Part shown: piece by piece, positions 47,319-60,600 of the stretch
Layout of the letters: every line of letters starts with the position of its first letter
How positions within the stretch are numbered: position 1 is the stretch's first letter
Assembly (NCBI GenBank): GCA_028554795.2
Contig: CM068835.1
Coordinates: forward strand, 55,977,219 to 56,041,218
Direction: 5' to 3'
Origin: Sinohyriopsis cumingii
Lineage: Eukaryota; Mollusca; Bivalvia; Unionida; Unionidae
Length of the DNA stretch: 64,000 nucleotides
The notes under the pieces: model-generated
What the model saw: only the letters and a program-made list of their open reading frames with translations
What the model was told of the DNA's origin: nothing
Database searches by the model: none
Program-made: the position numbers and the translations under genes

Positions 47319-50300
47319 CATTGCAAATCTTAGCAGGACGAACGGTACATTCTGATCAATAAGTTTAGTAACTACTGCACAATATATATATAACATTGCC
47401 AGGGCATGTTATTTAATCAGAAAGAACTGCATCGCTCCATACCAGCCTGTACCACACTTGTCTCGATTACTGGAAAAGGATTTCAGTGATACAGAGGAAG
47501 ATTATTTTAGCGGCATACATATTATATTTTCATGCGTTTTTACTGACTTGAGTCAAATTTGCACCCATTTATATGACGCGGAAGATTTCATGGATGATTA
47601 TGACAATGAAAGGATATATGTGTATAAATCATTTATATTCCACATAGGAACGGCGATCTTACTGAACATTTACAACAATATTTTAAGATGTTATACAATT
47701 TCGTTTTTAAAATTACTTCATTCACACATGGTGAGTAGGCCAATAAGATTTATTTTCCGTATTAATTTTACTTACACCACATCCAGAAAATAAATTTAAA
47801 CATTTTTTTCAGAAAACATGTGCAAGTCTACTTTGAAATATATGAGAAACAAAACACGATCTCTCAAATACAAATCTAATTTAAGTGACACTCTTTCTCT
47901 GAGAAAACAAAAAAACAGAATTGAATTCACGGATATTTACACCGTGGGTGCGGAATACGATTTTTTTGCTGTTCAGCGCAACATAAGGAATACAATAATC
48001 ATTGCTCTTTCTTTAGCATCAGTGTCATAGATGTACGTTTATGTAAAGTCACCTGCACAGAAATTACTCACTTACCAGTATTAGTTTCTCCACCATTTTC
48101 TGATGACAATGGATCTGAAATTATTTGAAACGTTCATGTAACACATCATTGTAAAAGCAACATAATGTTTGATACTTTTTAGTAGTCGTGATTTGGAGCA
48201 CTTAAGGAAAACGAATACATCACCACTCATTTACCTATTGCCAGAGTGAAACAATCCTTCGCATGGTCAGCAAGATGTTATTTTAGAAATTATTGCATCG
48301 TTGTGATAAACATACAACAAAGAAACGTAACATTCCAGAGAACCACAAAATTAAAATACGCACAGTTACTCAAATATTAAAATCGAGAACATAAGATAAA
48401 CGAAGATTTAATAACAAACTACTGCATTTAGCATCTGGCTTTTTACGATTCGATGACAGTATGGTTTGTTGAAATTATTTTTTAATCAAGATGTCATAAT
48501 ATATGCAAATAAATAAATAACAACAAAAATCAAAACGCAGATTTCTATTCAAACTGGAAAACCACTTCATTTATCCGGCTCTGAAGTTTAATCGTGCCTA
48601 TATTCAATAAGTGAAATAAATTAGACACTGTTAATAAGATTTAAGTGCGAAACAGTTATACAGTACACGACAAAAAATGCAGAATCGAAGATGTTCATAT
48701 TCATTAGAGAAAACTAGAGAGTTCCTCAATTTATGGTGGATAATGTATCCACATGGGATCTCAATGGCATTGTAATGTCTTGTTTATGTATATCCCTTTA
48801 GTAAACGGCACGCTGAGGAAACAACATCACGATCTACATAAATATCAAAAGATATCTGGCATCAATTTGTGAGAAATCAAGTGTTTTAAGCGTAGATTTT
48901 GAAATTAAATTTCTCCATTATAATAGAGAACAATGATTCACACATAATACAGTTTAAAGAGCCGCTTTGAAGGAAATTCAAGGAAGGAATCTGTATTATA
49001 TTTGTAAAGCCTATTCAAATAAAATTAGTTCTCTTAAATCCACAAATGGTTTACATAATAAAAGTTAGGTATTTAATAAAAGAAAAACCAAAGCGATACA
49101 TGTCTTAAACTTTATATGTGCTTCATGCGCCATGAATATACAATTTTAAATCGTTTCGTGCAAAAGTTATCAGATAAACTAAAGCACTAGATCTGTCAGC
49201 AAATTAACACATGCACACAGAAATACATACACTGAACACACACATACACACGCACTCTCAACTAAAATGTGTGCACCGTAACAGACCTAGATATTTCTCA
49301 ACGTACTGCGATAAGTATCATGATATACGGCATTTATAGTTGGGTCGAAGAAGTCAGTGTTCCTGGGGCAGGAGCCTGACACTTTTTTTTTGTCAATGAC
49401 TGGAAAAAATCTTGCTCCATTTATAGCAAAATAACACCATATTATATCCATGGTATTATTAGGAAAATATATTATTTACCTTGAGGTAAAAGAAAGAAAA
49501 TATTTTAGCTCAAAATAAAATAACAGCACCCACCCCTAATTAGATGGCTCGTACTTTACAAAAGATGAATTTGTTCTGGGTTTCTTAATAGTTATACAAG
49601 TTGCAATTTAAAAGTGTAACTAAAGAGTAGAATAATTAAGCTTACACTATAGCTGATACTGTGAAAAGCATAGCGCTGACATCAGCGGGCCTATTGATAA
49701 TGATCTGATGTCCAGATACTTAAGCTTGCAATGTTATAGCCACACTATTAATATAATATGCAGGGAAAAATCGAGTGGGATGCAATCAACCAGGTAAGAT
49801 ATTTATCAGAGATGGCCAGTAAACATTAAAAACACTTACTGAACAAGCGAGAAAATGTGGTGTTGAGTTGAGAAATTATGTACATGTATATTTCAGACAA
49901 AACGACCCCGCCAAAAATAACACATTTTTAACCCAACAAAAAGCAAATGCGTTCTTGAAAACTATAGAATGATCTGCAGTATATGTCTTTCCTTATCTCA
50001 TATTCAATTGGTTTAAATCCCAATGAGAAGAAGTGCCACTAGTTAAACAAAAACGAGCCTTTTAGAAAATTTAACAAAAAGTTGTTTTTTTTTTGTCTCT
50101 GTAGCTGAGCCATCGTCAATAATATAAAGGCTCAACTTCTCCAGTCGTCGTCTTTTCAGATGTCATTTTATAAACACTTATTTGTCGTTTGTTTAAACAT
50201 ATATTGATGTCACAAAGGGATTAGGCTCAAGTTCTAACAAAATTAATTTGTCCTCTCTATACATGATACAAGTAATGCAACATATTCAATAAGAAAACAT

Positions 50301-51179
50301 AATTATGAAAACTGATTGGAGAGAGAGAGAGAGAGACAGAGAGCGAGAGAGAGACAGAGAGAGACAGAGACAGAGAGAGAGAGAGAGAGGCACAATGACA
50401 TAAATCACAACTTGAGAAAGTTATTGAAACCATCGGGTAGCGGTTAAATATTCGCCTCCAGGATGTAAAATTCTATATTTTTATTTTGCATCGCCCTTTC
50501 CTTAAGACATTGATTTAAGCTAATATTTGCATATGACACTGAAAGTAATTTTCTTATCAACTCAGTTCGTTGTCTACTGTACTTAATACAGAAATTAAAA
50601 AGTGCATATTAAAGCTATCGACTTTTATTGACTATTTCAGTATTGAATGCAACTTAACGGAATATAAATTTGTTTAAATTATTTTAATGTAAATAAGAAA
50701 CCTCACCATTTATTGGATTGCCAGGTACAGGTCGAGAAATTTCATCCTCAGCTAGATGACTGAGTTGGCCACTGTCTTCCATTTGAAAGATGATGTTCAT
50801 TATATCATCAGCCGTGTACTCAGCTTGGCCTGGAATAACACAGTTACTAAGTCGGTCAAATATCACTATCAACTCCCCCTCCAATAATTTGCTTTACATT
50901 TACAAACTTGAATTTGTTTTTAATAATTCATCTATATCAATAGCATTTAATGATTACCTCAATTAGTAAATAATTTCTTAACACTACAATCACACACTTC
51001 TTCCATTTACATATATTTTATTAATAATACCAATATCGCATAAGAATAATACCATATTCCTTTGATTGTACATTGCAATGTGTATAGCGGCCTTGCTCAC
51101 TTTATAATTAAGGCATTTTAATAACCATACCATGTTTCGTGCTGGATGCGTACACGATAATTAGTATATATTATGCAAG

Positions 51180-51263
<84 letters not shown>

Positions 51264-51343
51264 TTACCAATATCTAGTTCACTAGACCCTTTCAAATATT
51301 TCATTAAATGTCACACTGAAATCATCATTGTTGCCGAGCTGCT

Positions 51344-51381
<38 letters not shown>

Positions 51382-52453
51382 ATGTTGTTGTTGTTGTCAA
51401 TGATAATGATGGTTGTTATCGTTTAACGTCTTTTTAAAATCTATATACAAAATCACAAAAGTAAACTCGATTCCATGCCAAACCAATCAATATCGACCAA
51501 TTTTAAGAACGAGTGTTGATAGTTAAAACTCTGTTAAACAAGATGAACAAGTCTTCCTGCTTCATATTATGAAACTAGAAATGTACACTATATCAACTTA
51601 CATAGTATATGTTAAATGTAACTAAACACCGTAAATACTACCAATACATCGGTATTCTGCTTGCCGTCTTATGTTTATATGCATGTATATCAAAATCAAG
51701 ATGCAAAGATGATTAAATGAAGCATGTGGGAAACAAACTCATTGCCGGTAAATCTGGAGTGTAAATAATACTAAGGTATTCCATGAACTATACTATTCAT
51801 ATTGAACCACAAATGCCGTTTGCAGGTTTTCATCAGGAACCAACTCCGATGAATGGTGCGCGAAAGCGTCCATATTAGATGGCCGGACATATTTTTTTGC
51901 ATTGAAGGGACGGATAGGGGTTCAGAGAAATGTATTGTACAATCTTTGCAGTATGTATACTTTCTTGTCTCCAGCGTAATGGTTTATCTTGTATGAGCAT
52001 CTTCTGTTTAAGACTTCAGATATTATACGATCAGTCTTCTCTTCATGTTATCTGGTAAAGCCTCGCTGTAATACAGGGTCATACACAATTACACAGTTGA
52101 TCAATTCGACATTTATAAATAGAAGTTTATAAATCGGTCTATTCCTATGTGAAATAAAACTGCTTCAATTGAATAGCGTATATGAGGGTAGTTAGTACAA
52201 AGTAATGTTACACTTGATGTTTGAAAGAACACCAATATCATATTTTTGCAAGAACAAAATTCATACATCAGTGTTAAAGTAGAGAGATGACAAACATTCC
52301 TATAACCAAGCACTGAGTAATGTTTCAGGTTTCTATTGTAATAAAGACAAAAGATGGAATAAGAATAGGACAACACTTCCTCGACTTGACACCGACGCTA
52401 TATTACTAAAATATAATATATAAAATATAATATAATAATATAAAATATAATAT

Positions 52454-52541
<88 letters not shown>

Positions 52542-55500
52542 CTTATCATTTATCGGTTTCAGTGAGTAGGCTCATGATGTCAAGAGAAAAAGCGGAACAA
52601 TGTTACCCAAGACGTAAATATATTCTTCCAAATATAAAAATCTACCTTTGGTAAGCAGCTCATTGATCGCTTTAGCAACAGCGACACGAGAGTAGCCCGT
52701 TTCTATCACACTTATTGCAGCGACATTTTCAAGCACACTTGATTCATTTACTGCAAATATTTCAACAGTTGCGAACGTCAAGAATATCATATATTTATTG
52801 AATATCTTGGCAATGTTGAATGGATAGTGGATATAAAGATAATATTTGGATACTACATACAATGTTATTAAAATGTGAAACATCGTCTTGTAATGTAACT
52901 TCTGAATAAAAATGTGCTCTTTGAAAGGGCAAATAGCATGTAAAAATTATTAAAACGTTTCATTCTAGAATGGAAATACTAAATTATGTTACAAATATTC
53001 TTATATGAATATATCTTGAATGGTCACATGCGGTCTTTATCTGACGTAAGTATTGGTTTAAATGTGCACCTAGAAAACAATAATCGGAGAACTATTTGAT
53101 TATTAGTTCTCTTCCATAAACCTTCCTTTGAATACTTTAAACACTAGTCATATCCGAAATAAGAAATCAACTATTTGGTTCACTCAATAAACTGTTTTGT
53201 AAGTTGCTGCGTCTACTATTACTGCTACCACCATTACTGTTTCTGCATCTACAACTACATTGTACTGCTGTTTCTGCTTCTACTATTACCAATACTACTA
53301 ATTCCACAAAAACGACTGCCTACTATAAATCAATGTAAATTGGAAATAAATATTTCGTGACATCTATTGATACATCATTATTCTTTGCAAACTTCCTTTC
53401 ACTTATACCTTGATCTATATGTAAATTGATTTCATTCTTCAAAGCGGGTGCATCAGCCATTGGATTGCTCGGTTGGAAGGTTGAGTGAACTACCGCATCC
53501 TCTTCCTTCAAGTATGTTATGTTCACATTAAAGATAGATAATGCAAATTTTGTTTAAAGTGTCCATGTGCATTTATATTATGTAATATGTCATTATTTCA
53601 TATAAGCTGTATTGTATCTCATACTGAGTACTATTTTTTAAATGCTTTAGCTGATTTCCCATGTTTTCATGATCTATGAAATCGTATTATATGTGTTTAT
53701 CTTAGATTCATGAAAAGGCGTGTGCAATAATAATATAAGTAACATGAATTTTGTTTGGTTTTGTCCGGTGTAATACTATGTTTATGTGCATTATTGGCTA
53801 TACAAGGTGGCTAGTATGTTTGGTGAAGGAGGAACTTGGAAAGACCATGGGATGAACCACCGACCAACTTCGGCTATTGGCAAGCATTCTCACATACGTT
53901 GGTTGAGCTAAGACTAAAACTCATGCGGATAGAGGTGAAATATGGGAATGATCTACAAAGGTGAGCGACTTAAGGCACGTGGCCACCTAGGGCCCTATAC
54001 AAAATAAAGTCTCCATCATTGAGAATATTTTAATAAAGAGTCCTTCCAATGCACACTATCAGTAACACTGATCCTATTTGATGATATAGTCAGTATATGT
54101 GCAGCAGTTTTCTTTAAATATTATCCTATCCTTAATATGTTTTCTGAATATTTTAGCATAAATGACGCCATTCTGCGTATTGAACCGAATCAACGTTAGA
54201 CCTAGTGCAGCGTCCATTAATGAAGCCCACTGGATTGCCTTTTCAGCTCGAGCATGAGTTCTGTCTGGGATAAACCACAGGTGAAGTAGTAATCTAAAAT
54301 TTACTACAGTACATGTTTAAAAGCAAAGGCTCGTCGGTCCACTTCGTCAGACGTAGGTCTGTAGCGAATTGGATGGACATACCTTGATTGGCATAGACAT
54401 ATACACGCATAAGGAGAATTGTTGCACTTACTCCATTACAATTTGCATGAAAAATTCACTAATCATGGCCATAGCGTGAGAAGAATTGTGAGAAATATTT
54501 TGATAGCTTGTGTACAGCTTTTAAGACCCACACATGCAAATGTATTCTGTTTTCTTCTTAACGACCAATTAAGAAAGTTTGTTTTCTTCTTAACGACCAA
54601 TTAAGAACTTATTAACAGAACACGTAAAGTCTTCACAAAGCACTAGATTGTAGGGGTTGTGGGTGCAACTAGGTGAATCAACCAGAAGCAAAAATATAAA
54701 ATGACATGCTGAAGTTGGAATTAGTCGTTCAATATCCATTATTTACACGCATTCGCTTTATTCAGGGGTTGGAATGGCACAGTTTCCAAGTGAATCAGAA
54801 ATAACACTTGATTACACGCCTGTGGGATCAAACATTCTGATCTTAAAGTGACCTTCAACTAACTACGGGTTTGCACAAACATATATAGGAAAGAGTATAC
54901 TCAAGACCTGTATCGTTGCAATTTTGAGTTAATTGGAATGTCGTAATTATCATCAAGATAATGCAATACTGGTATATAGATAAATATAATAGTTTATTTT
55001 AATTATTTCTAAACAAACACCTTCTAATATACGTAAGTATTACGAATCATACCTTTCTTTAAAGGAGACTGTATAATTAAAAAGATCAATACACAACTTT
55101 TTATGGGAACAGTAATTCAAAGAATTAGATTGGGATACGTTGAGTAAAATAAAATTGATAATCGCCCTAATAAATCGGACACAACACTCAAAAGCGTAAA
55201 CTACTCATAACTTTATATAAATACAGACAGATCATTGTGAAAGTCTCTCTCTTAAATAAATGTAATGCAATGTTTCGAGTACGAGATATAAATGTAATAA
55301 GAAAATATTCTACTTTCTTTAATCTGAGAAAAGTACCTCGTCTGATTCTTCCGTCATTCGTCGCACAAGGTCGATGAAATCTTGACCTTTTACACGTCTA
55401 ACAAAAGGACATTGTGCAAACCAGCGCGCATGCTCAATCCAGGGCTCATCATCAGGATCCCAGTTTTTTAACCCACCATCACAGGCGAAACAACGGACCA

Positions 55501-55542
55501 CATCTTGTAAACCTAGGTTCATGTAAAAAGCACAACATGTAC
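47016..55542 (-). CDS. Host inhibitor-of-apoptosis (BIRC2/3-like) gene, six 3' exons
   Basis: Six exons with GT/AG borders: 55542-55337 (BIR), 53505-53409, 52750-52646 (UBA), 50829-50707 (UBA continuation), 48114-48076 (39-nt microexon) and 47215-47016 (RING and stop). Phases match at every junction (0 at the first, 1 at the rest), which chance exons would not do. The domain order BIR-UBA-RING is that of cIAP-type E3 ligases, which ubiquitinate caspases and signalling proteins. The BIR begins in mid-domain, so at least one 5' exon lies further upstream and was not found. Introns carry SINEs and TA tracts. Whether the gene is functional is likely but unproven. Confidence 0.85.
47253..47317. 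repeat. (TA)n microsatellite in the last IAP intron
   Basis: About 32 TA units, 38 bp upstream of the RING exon on the minus strand. Confidence 0.97.
47421..47730 (+). CDS. Possible exon of an unknown plus-strand gene inside an IAP intron
   Basis: The open segment is bordered by an acceptor (TTTAATCAG before 47421) and a strong donor (CACATG followed by GTGAGT at 47731). A candidate acceptor TTTTTTTCAG is at 47803-47812, giving an 82-bp intron. The frame is Phe/Ile/Leu/Tyr-rich (IHIIFSCVFTDLSQICTHLY). Continuing in phase into 47813 gives only seven more codons before a stop, whereas a long open frame there (47818-48030) is in another phase. No family recognised; it may be a decayed or chance structure. 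Confidence 0.28.
48076..48114 (-). CDS. 39-nt microexon of the IAP gene
   Basis: Acceptor AATTTCAG and donor ACTG/GTAAGT flank 39 nt coding DPLSSENGGETNT in the phase required by both neighbours. Confidence 0.75.
48115..50706 (-). other. Large IAP intron
   Basis: AT-rich, with a GA-rich tract at 50321-50390. No other exon or gene supported. Confidence 0.5.
50707..50829 (-). CDS. IAP exon following the UBA exon
   Basis: 123 nt, acceptor TGTTATTCCAG, donor AATG/GTGAGG. It encodes QAEYTADDIMNIIFQMEDSG and a polar linker, consistent with the last UBA helix. Confidence 0.8.
51182..51261. repeat. (TA)n microsatellite in an IAP intron
   Basis: About 40 TA units. A GAT array follows at 51343-51380. 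Confidence 0.97.
52456..52538. repeat. (TA)n microsatellite in an IAP intron
   Basis: About 41 TA units preceded by AATATAAAATAT-type imperfect repeats from 52407. Confidence 0.95.
52646..52750 (-). CDS. IAP UBA-domain exon
   Basis: 105 nt, acceptor ATATTTGCAG, donor CCAAAG/GTAGAT. It encodes AAISVIETGYSRVAVAKAIN, a typical ubiquitin-associated helix pattern with a GYSR loop; UBA domains of cIAPs bind polyubiquitin. Confidence 0.85.
53409..53505 (-). CDS. IAP linker exon between BIR and UBA
   Basis: 97 nt, donor ATCAAG/GTATAAGT. The acceptor TTGAAG is weak, without a good pyrimidine tract, but gives the phase required by the BIR exon. It encodes EEDAVVHSTFQPSNPMADAP, a polar linker. Confidence 0.6.
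53793..53994 (-). repeat. tRNA-Leu/Ser-like SINE, family B copy 3
   Basis: More diverged than copies at 24345 and 29988. It keeps the GGGCCCTAGGTGGCC head and the GGCTATACAAGGTGGCTAG 3' end. It lies in the intron between the BIR exon and the linker exon. Confidence 0.75.
55337..55542 (-). CDS. IAP BIR exon
   Basis: 206 nt, acceptor AACATCAG, donor GACGAG/GTACTT. It encodes FYMNLGLQDVVRCFACDGGL and WIEHARWFAQC: the C-x2-C-x16-H-x6-C zinc core of a type II BIR with a DGG-LKNW groove. The conserved first helix of the domain is missing and must lie in an earlier exon. Confidence 0.88.
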
Positions 55543-57599
55543 CTGATGTTATATCAATATAGTCCTACGAACAGAAAAGGTGGATGAAGTTCAGTCAGCA
55601 CAAATGCATATACAAGGGAACATTTCAGTTTGGTTGGTTTAAACAGGCTTAACGTGTTTTGCTTGAGGTGTTAAACATTTTGTTTTTGTCTATAAAAATA
55701 GTTTATCTGACCCGCTCCGTGGAGGAAGTTGAGCATGTCTGATCTAGCCCAAAGGACACAACAAAGAAAGGACTACAACGCAGCAACTTCATGTATTCTG
55801 TAATAATGATTCGTTTATGGCCGTGTGAGTTCAATTTTAGTTACAGTTCTTTCAGTTTCTTGCTTCATTTTTAAATCATTTTGGCATGATTACGTCCACT
55901 TTCGATCGTTTTCTTCTCTTTTTGGTGATGTCATGTCTGCTTCAAATATTTACCTTTTGAATTCAAATAATATTCAATCATGTACAATATACCCTTATGA
56001 ATGCAAATAATAATAAGTCTTGCACACTTATGAATTGACTAATAATTCGTCATGGATCCGTATGATTTAACTATCTTAGCGAGAAATGCAGGAGCACAGT
56101 AAGAGAATAAAACAAGAACATCAAGTGACCCAGCAAGTTTTAAAATAAAGTTATATGGGCTGCCTTCATTTTATGATGTGACACAAAATGTAAAAAAGCG
56201 TTTAAATTCCCCGGATATGAAGTAGTAGTCAGACTGTCAATTTAGCAATGGAGCTACCAACTCATATACAATTTCAAAACAAGGCTATACTAGCCAAAGT
56301 GTCGTTTATCCACTAATCTTTGAAAGTTGTACAGTTTAAGTTATCTCTCTTGATATATGCTTGAAGTAATTGTTTTAAATTTGTAACCTGAGGGAAAACA
56401 TTGTATTTAAGAAAAATTATAGACCGTGCTAATGTTAAATTATTAAACGTAATCTCCTCGAAAAAATGTCCTTGACAGGAGGTCAAATAACGAGTCGTAC
56501 ACACAGCAAATAATGGTTTACAGATATTGATATAGAGATCTTTACTTCCTTCCTGAGCACAAAGTTAATAATTGTATACCAGTTCGTCTTTATTGCATTG
56601 ATTCATAGTGCTGCATTTCATAGTGAGGACAACTAACCCTGGAAACGTTATGGCCTGAGTTTTAATTAGTAAAGTAACTAAGTTTATTAACCCTGATTCA
56701 CGGATTAAAACATACTATATTTCGAAATGACAATTACACATTTCTGAGAGAACGTTTATGTTTTCGTGTTGTATATGTAGCGCAGAAAATAAGGTACAAC
56801 TTCGCAGAGACCTAAAGATTTATGAACTAAGCTTTACCGTGTGTCACGGCTGTAACAAGACAAATATATGACAGCTGATGTACGTCACAATTTGAACATA
56901 CATGCGATATAGATAAGAACTTCTGAATTGGAAACTCAGGAAAACACTAATGATGTAGAGAGTCTACTGATAATCATCTAATTCGACAGAAACCTTTCCA
57001 GATAACCAGCCATTCACACCATCATCGATCTCACTCTCTTCATTTTTGACAAATATGTGCCTGGCTTATGCAAAAGGAACAAGTGGCATTTTATTCAAAT
57101 ATCGTTCGCCAGAACAAACAAAATGAATTGGGATGCTGTGGAGCAATAGGCAGCAAAGATGTATTAACGCTCTGAATAATCTGTAATACCAGGAGCAACA
57201 ATAACTAAGTTCGTAGTGTGTCGACGTCGTACTCGACGAGTCGCCGGCTCCATAGCCTCCCAGACCATCCAGTGTCAGCTGCCTCTTTGTAATTGGTAAC
57301 GGCACTTAGATCCGATTTCCTCGTATTGATGTAGCCAATAATGTGTACATAAAACATATGCACTACCTGTATAATAAAAGCCAGCATCTGCCACTTGTTC
57401 CGGTCTTTGCCTGATATCACTCGGCCAGCGGGCAAACGAAGCTAATCGGATACTGTATGCCTGATACTGCGGGCTTCGGATATGGTCCGATGCACTCCAT
57501 GGTCCCGAATTACTGAAGCACGCGCTAGGCTGGTTTGCAGCATTATCTAATCATAGGAAATCAAGAAATATAATAATTTTCAATTATGGTACATATAAC

Positions 57600-57686
<87 letters not shown>

Positions 57687-60600
57687 TTCAATAACGGAAA
57701 TTTAAGCTCTCTGATATTAAATCTATTTAACCTTTCAAAATATTAACTGTTAACATCAATTGAATGTAACAATAGTTTTCAATTTTATTTTTGTTAAAAA
57801 TATTGAAAAAGAAACTGATTTATCATTCAGGTATAAATAATGGCGGTTATAACAACGATCTACTGTGCAGTACCTTTTGTAGGAATTAAATTGCTATAAT
57901 GCCATATATTTCCGCATATGACAGTTGGAATATTTGTAGAACCTAAATTTAACTCAGATATTGGTATTAAAACCGCATCGCAAAGCCTTACAGTCAAACA
58001 TAAGCTAACATTCAACAAACACAGGTAGCATTTTCGTAACAATCGAAGTTAGTGGCTGACAATCAATACAAATGCAATAACAGGACGTTTGAGTCTCTTA
58101 ATTGGCACTGGCGAATAAAAGGTATAAATGTCACGAATAAAATGTATGGATTAATCATCTGAATTAAATGCACATCAACATAACAAGATGTATAAAACTT
58201 TGACAAACTACACAATTCAGAAATGACATTCCGAACATTTTTTACTTTCTCACTTTTAAAACAAACTTTCTATATATAGAGCAACATTTTCGAAATTACT
58301 TTAAATCTTATAACAAATCGTTCTATCTATAGAGCAACATATTCGAAATTACTTTAACTATTATTACAACTTTTTCTATCTATAAAGAAACCTTTTAGAA
58401 CTTATTTTAAATATCGCAGTCCTGATTCCGACTTTTAGTATGGATTTTAAGGTTGACATTTATATATATTTCCAAAGCCATTCTTGTCCAAAGGAGCCGA
58501 TATGCATACATATAGTGATACTTATTTCATAAACAGGTAGTGATCAAAGCTTCACATATTGTATCTTTCTGCAAATAAAAGATCAAAGAAAGTAACTAAA
58601 ACGACTACCTATTCCATTAAGTTATTTGATGTGGTTCAATTTCTGATTGCATTATAATTAGCACACATATTGACTTTCATGAATGATTGTATCTTATAAC
58701 TTTACCAATTCTGTGACGATTCTTCTCTTTTTTATATTGTATGTTTTACTTTGAATGTAAAATGTTTCTCTCTCTCTTTTATTATAAAATGAAGAAAACA
58801 AACTGTAACGCATCTTGTATTTTAATTTCAGCAGACACATATATTGTATTATTGTTGTAATACATGATTCACCAGCTTATGTAATAAATTTGAAACACGT
58901 CCTTGATACTAGTCATTCCGCCTCCGCCTAATTTTGGTACAGTTTTGCTACTTTTTCAATTAAACTGTGTATGTGTGGAATACGGCAATATTATAAGTTC
59001 TTCGTACTAGTTATCCTCAAATGCTTCGTTCCCTGCCACTGTTGATGAATATTTTCATGTAAGTTTAGATTAATTTTAAGATAAGTATTTATTGTTCCAA
59101 TTTCTACTGTTTTTGAAAATAGAGTTCGTGTTAGTCAATATGCTGATCGTAGCATTTATTAATTAAATTTTTTACACAATTACTAAAGAATAAAGGGTAC
59201 ATTTATATTGGAGTTCTTCATAAACTCTTTGCTAATTGTTGGGTTATGAGGAAATATTATATTATTAATTATATTGATGTTAATTCATATATGTACGGTC
59301 ACTATTGCATGTGTAAAGCGGTGTGTGGATTATGGACATAAGTTTGAGAAGTATTTGTTCAATTCGGTTTATTTTCTTTTATGTTATAAATATCATTTTA
59401 GCTGCCGGAGTTTCCTGTCTTTAACTGTGAATGTTTTTGACATTATTTATTGTAAAGACTTATATAGGTTTTGAACAAAGTGAGTCCCTTTCTACAACAG
59501 TGGCTTTTGTATTTAATGAAGTTCCGATATATAGGGCTTTAGGCTACGCTATTATAATTGTAAGTGGAATGTTATGTTTAACGTTCAGCTACATATATTT
59601 CTTAGTATCGTTATTTAAAAGTCAATACATATAAAAGATGATACAACTAATATTGATTACTTGTAAAATCAACATTAGGATTCTTCTCTGCCAATTTGTC
59701 TATTGATTTGAGTGCCTGATGGAATGGTCGTTACATCTAATCTTTTATGTTTAATTCGTATTAGGTGAATTAAAGTCTGATAAATGTTTATTTGTGTACT
59801 AAATCCTTGAATACTACTTTTGACCTCCATTTTCTTTACACAGGAGTTTTACCTACAGATTACCCCATTTTATTAATCCATATATTTCGCAATTTCAGAA
59901 GAACGTCAACAAAAAATTCTCAGCTCATTATGATTTTTTATATCCTCAGACGAATACACAGACAGTACTGAGGGATGGTAAGCCTCAGGTTCATTGTCTT
60001 TACAAATGTAGATCAAATGTGACAATTAATCAGAATTCAGCAATGTAAAAATGAGTTTATTGTGCAAATGAGAATACAAATTGGTCACATGGGATAATTG
60101 AAACATGCAAGACGGAAACAGAAATGAAATAAATAAAGAAGAAAGAAAAGACATGTTATTTGCTGTGGAAAAAGGAAAAACAAAACGATGCCATCTGATC
60201 AAATCAAGAAGTTTTTATTGCAACTAGGATAAATCATGTTTTTTGGAAATAATTTGTAATCATATAGATTGTCTCAATACTTTAAATCTTTCCCTTTAGA
60301 AAGGATACTATTTCTCTTGAGAAAAAAAAATCTGTCTTTCAACCTCCTGCCTGTAATTTAGGAAGCAAACAAAATCATCAACTCTTGAAAAAGTTTTTAT
60401 TTTCTGATATGTACGTATACAATGGATTGTGCATGTAAGTATATACTTCATAATTTGCATTATAGGTCTAAAAAATAGAGACATAATTTTCGAAGAACTT
60501 AAATGTAGCTATCCACTTCGTTAACAGTGTTGAATTTGACCCAGAATTCATTCCCCTTTCAAATTGACGTGACAAAAGCAAGTAGGTTTATTTTACTTCA

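Noticed and set aside
47021-47326. 101-codon minus frame across the RING exon
   Set aside because: It is in the wrong phase for the zinc ligands and begins in a TA tract. The splice-supported frame gives a perfect RING.
59274-59634. Short plus-strand frames with a hydrophobic segment that could be a membrane-protein exon
   Set aside because: Only one weak acceptor-like site, no family similarity and strongly AT-rich composition; not enough to call a gene.
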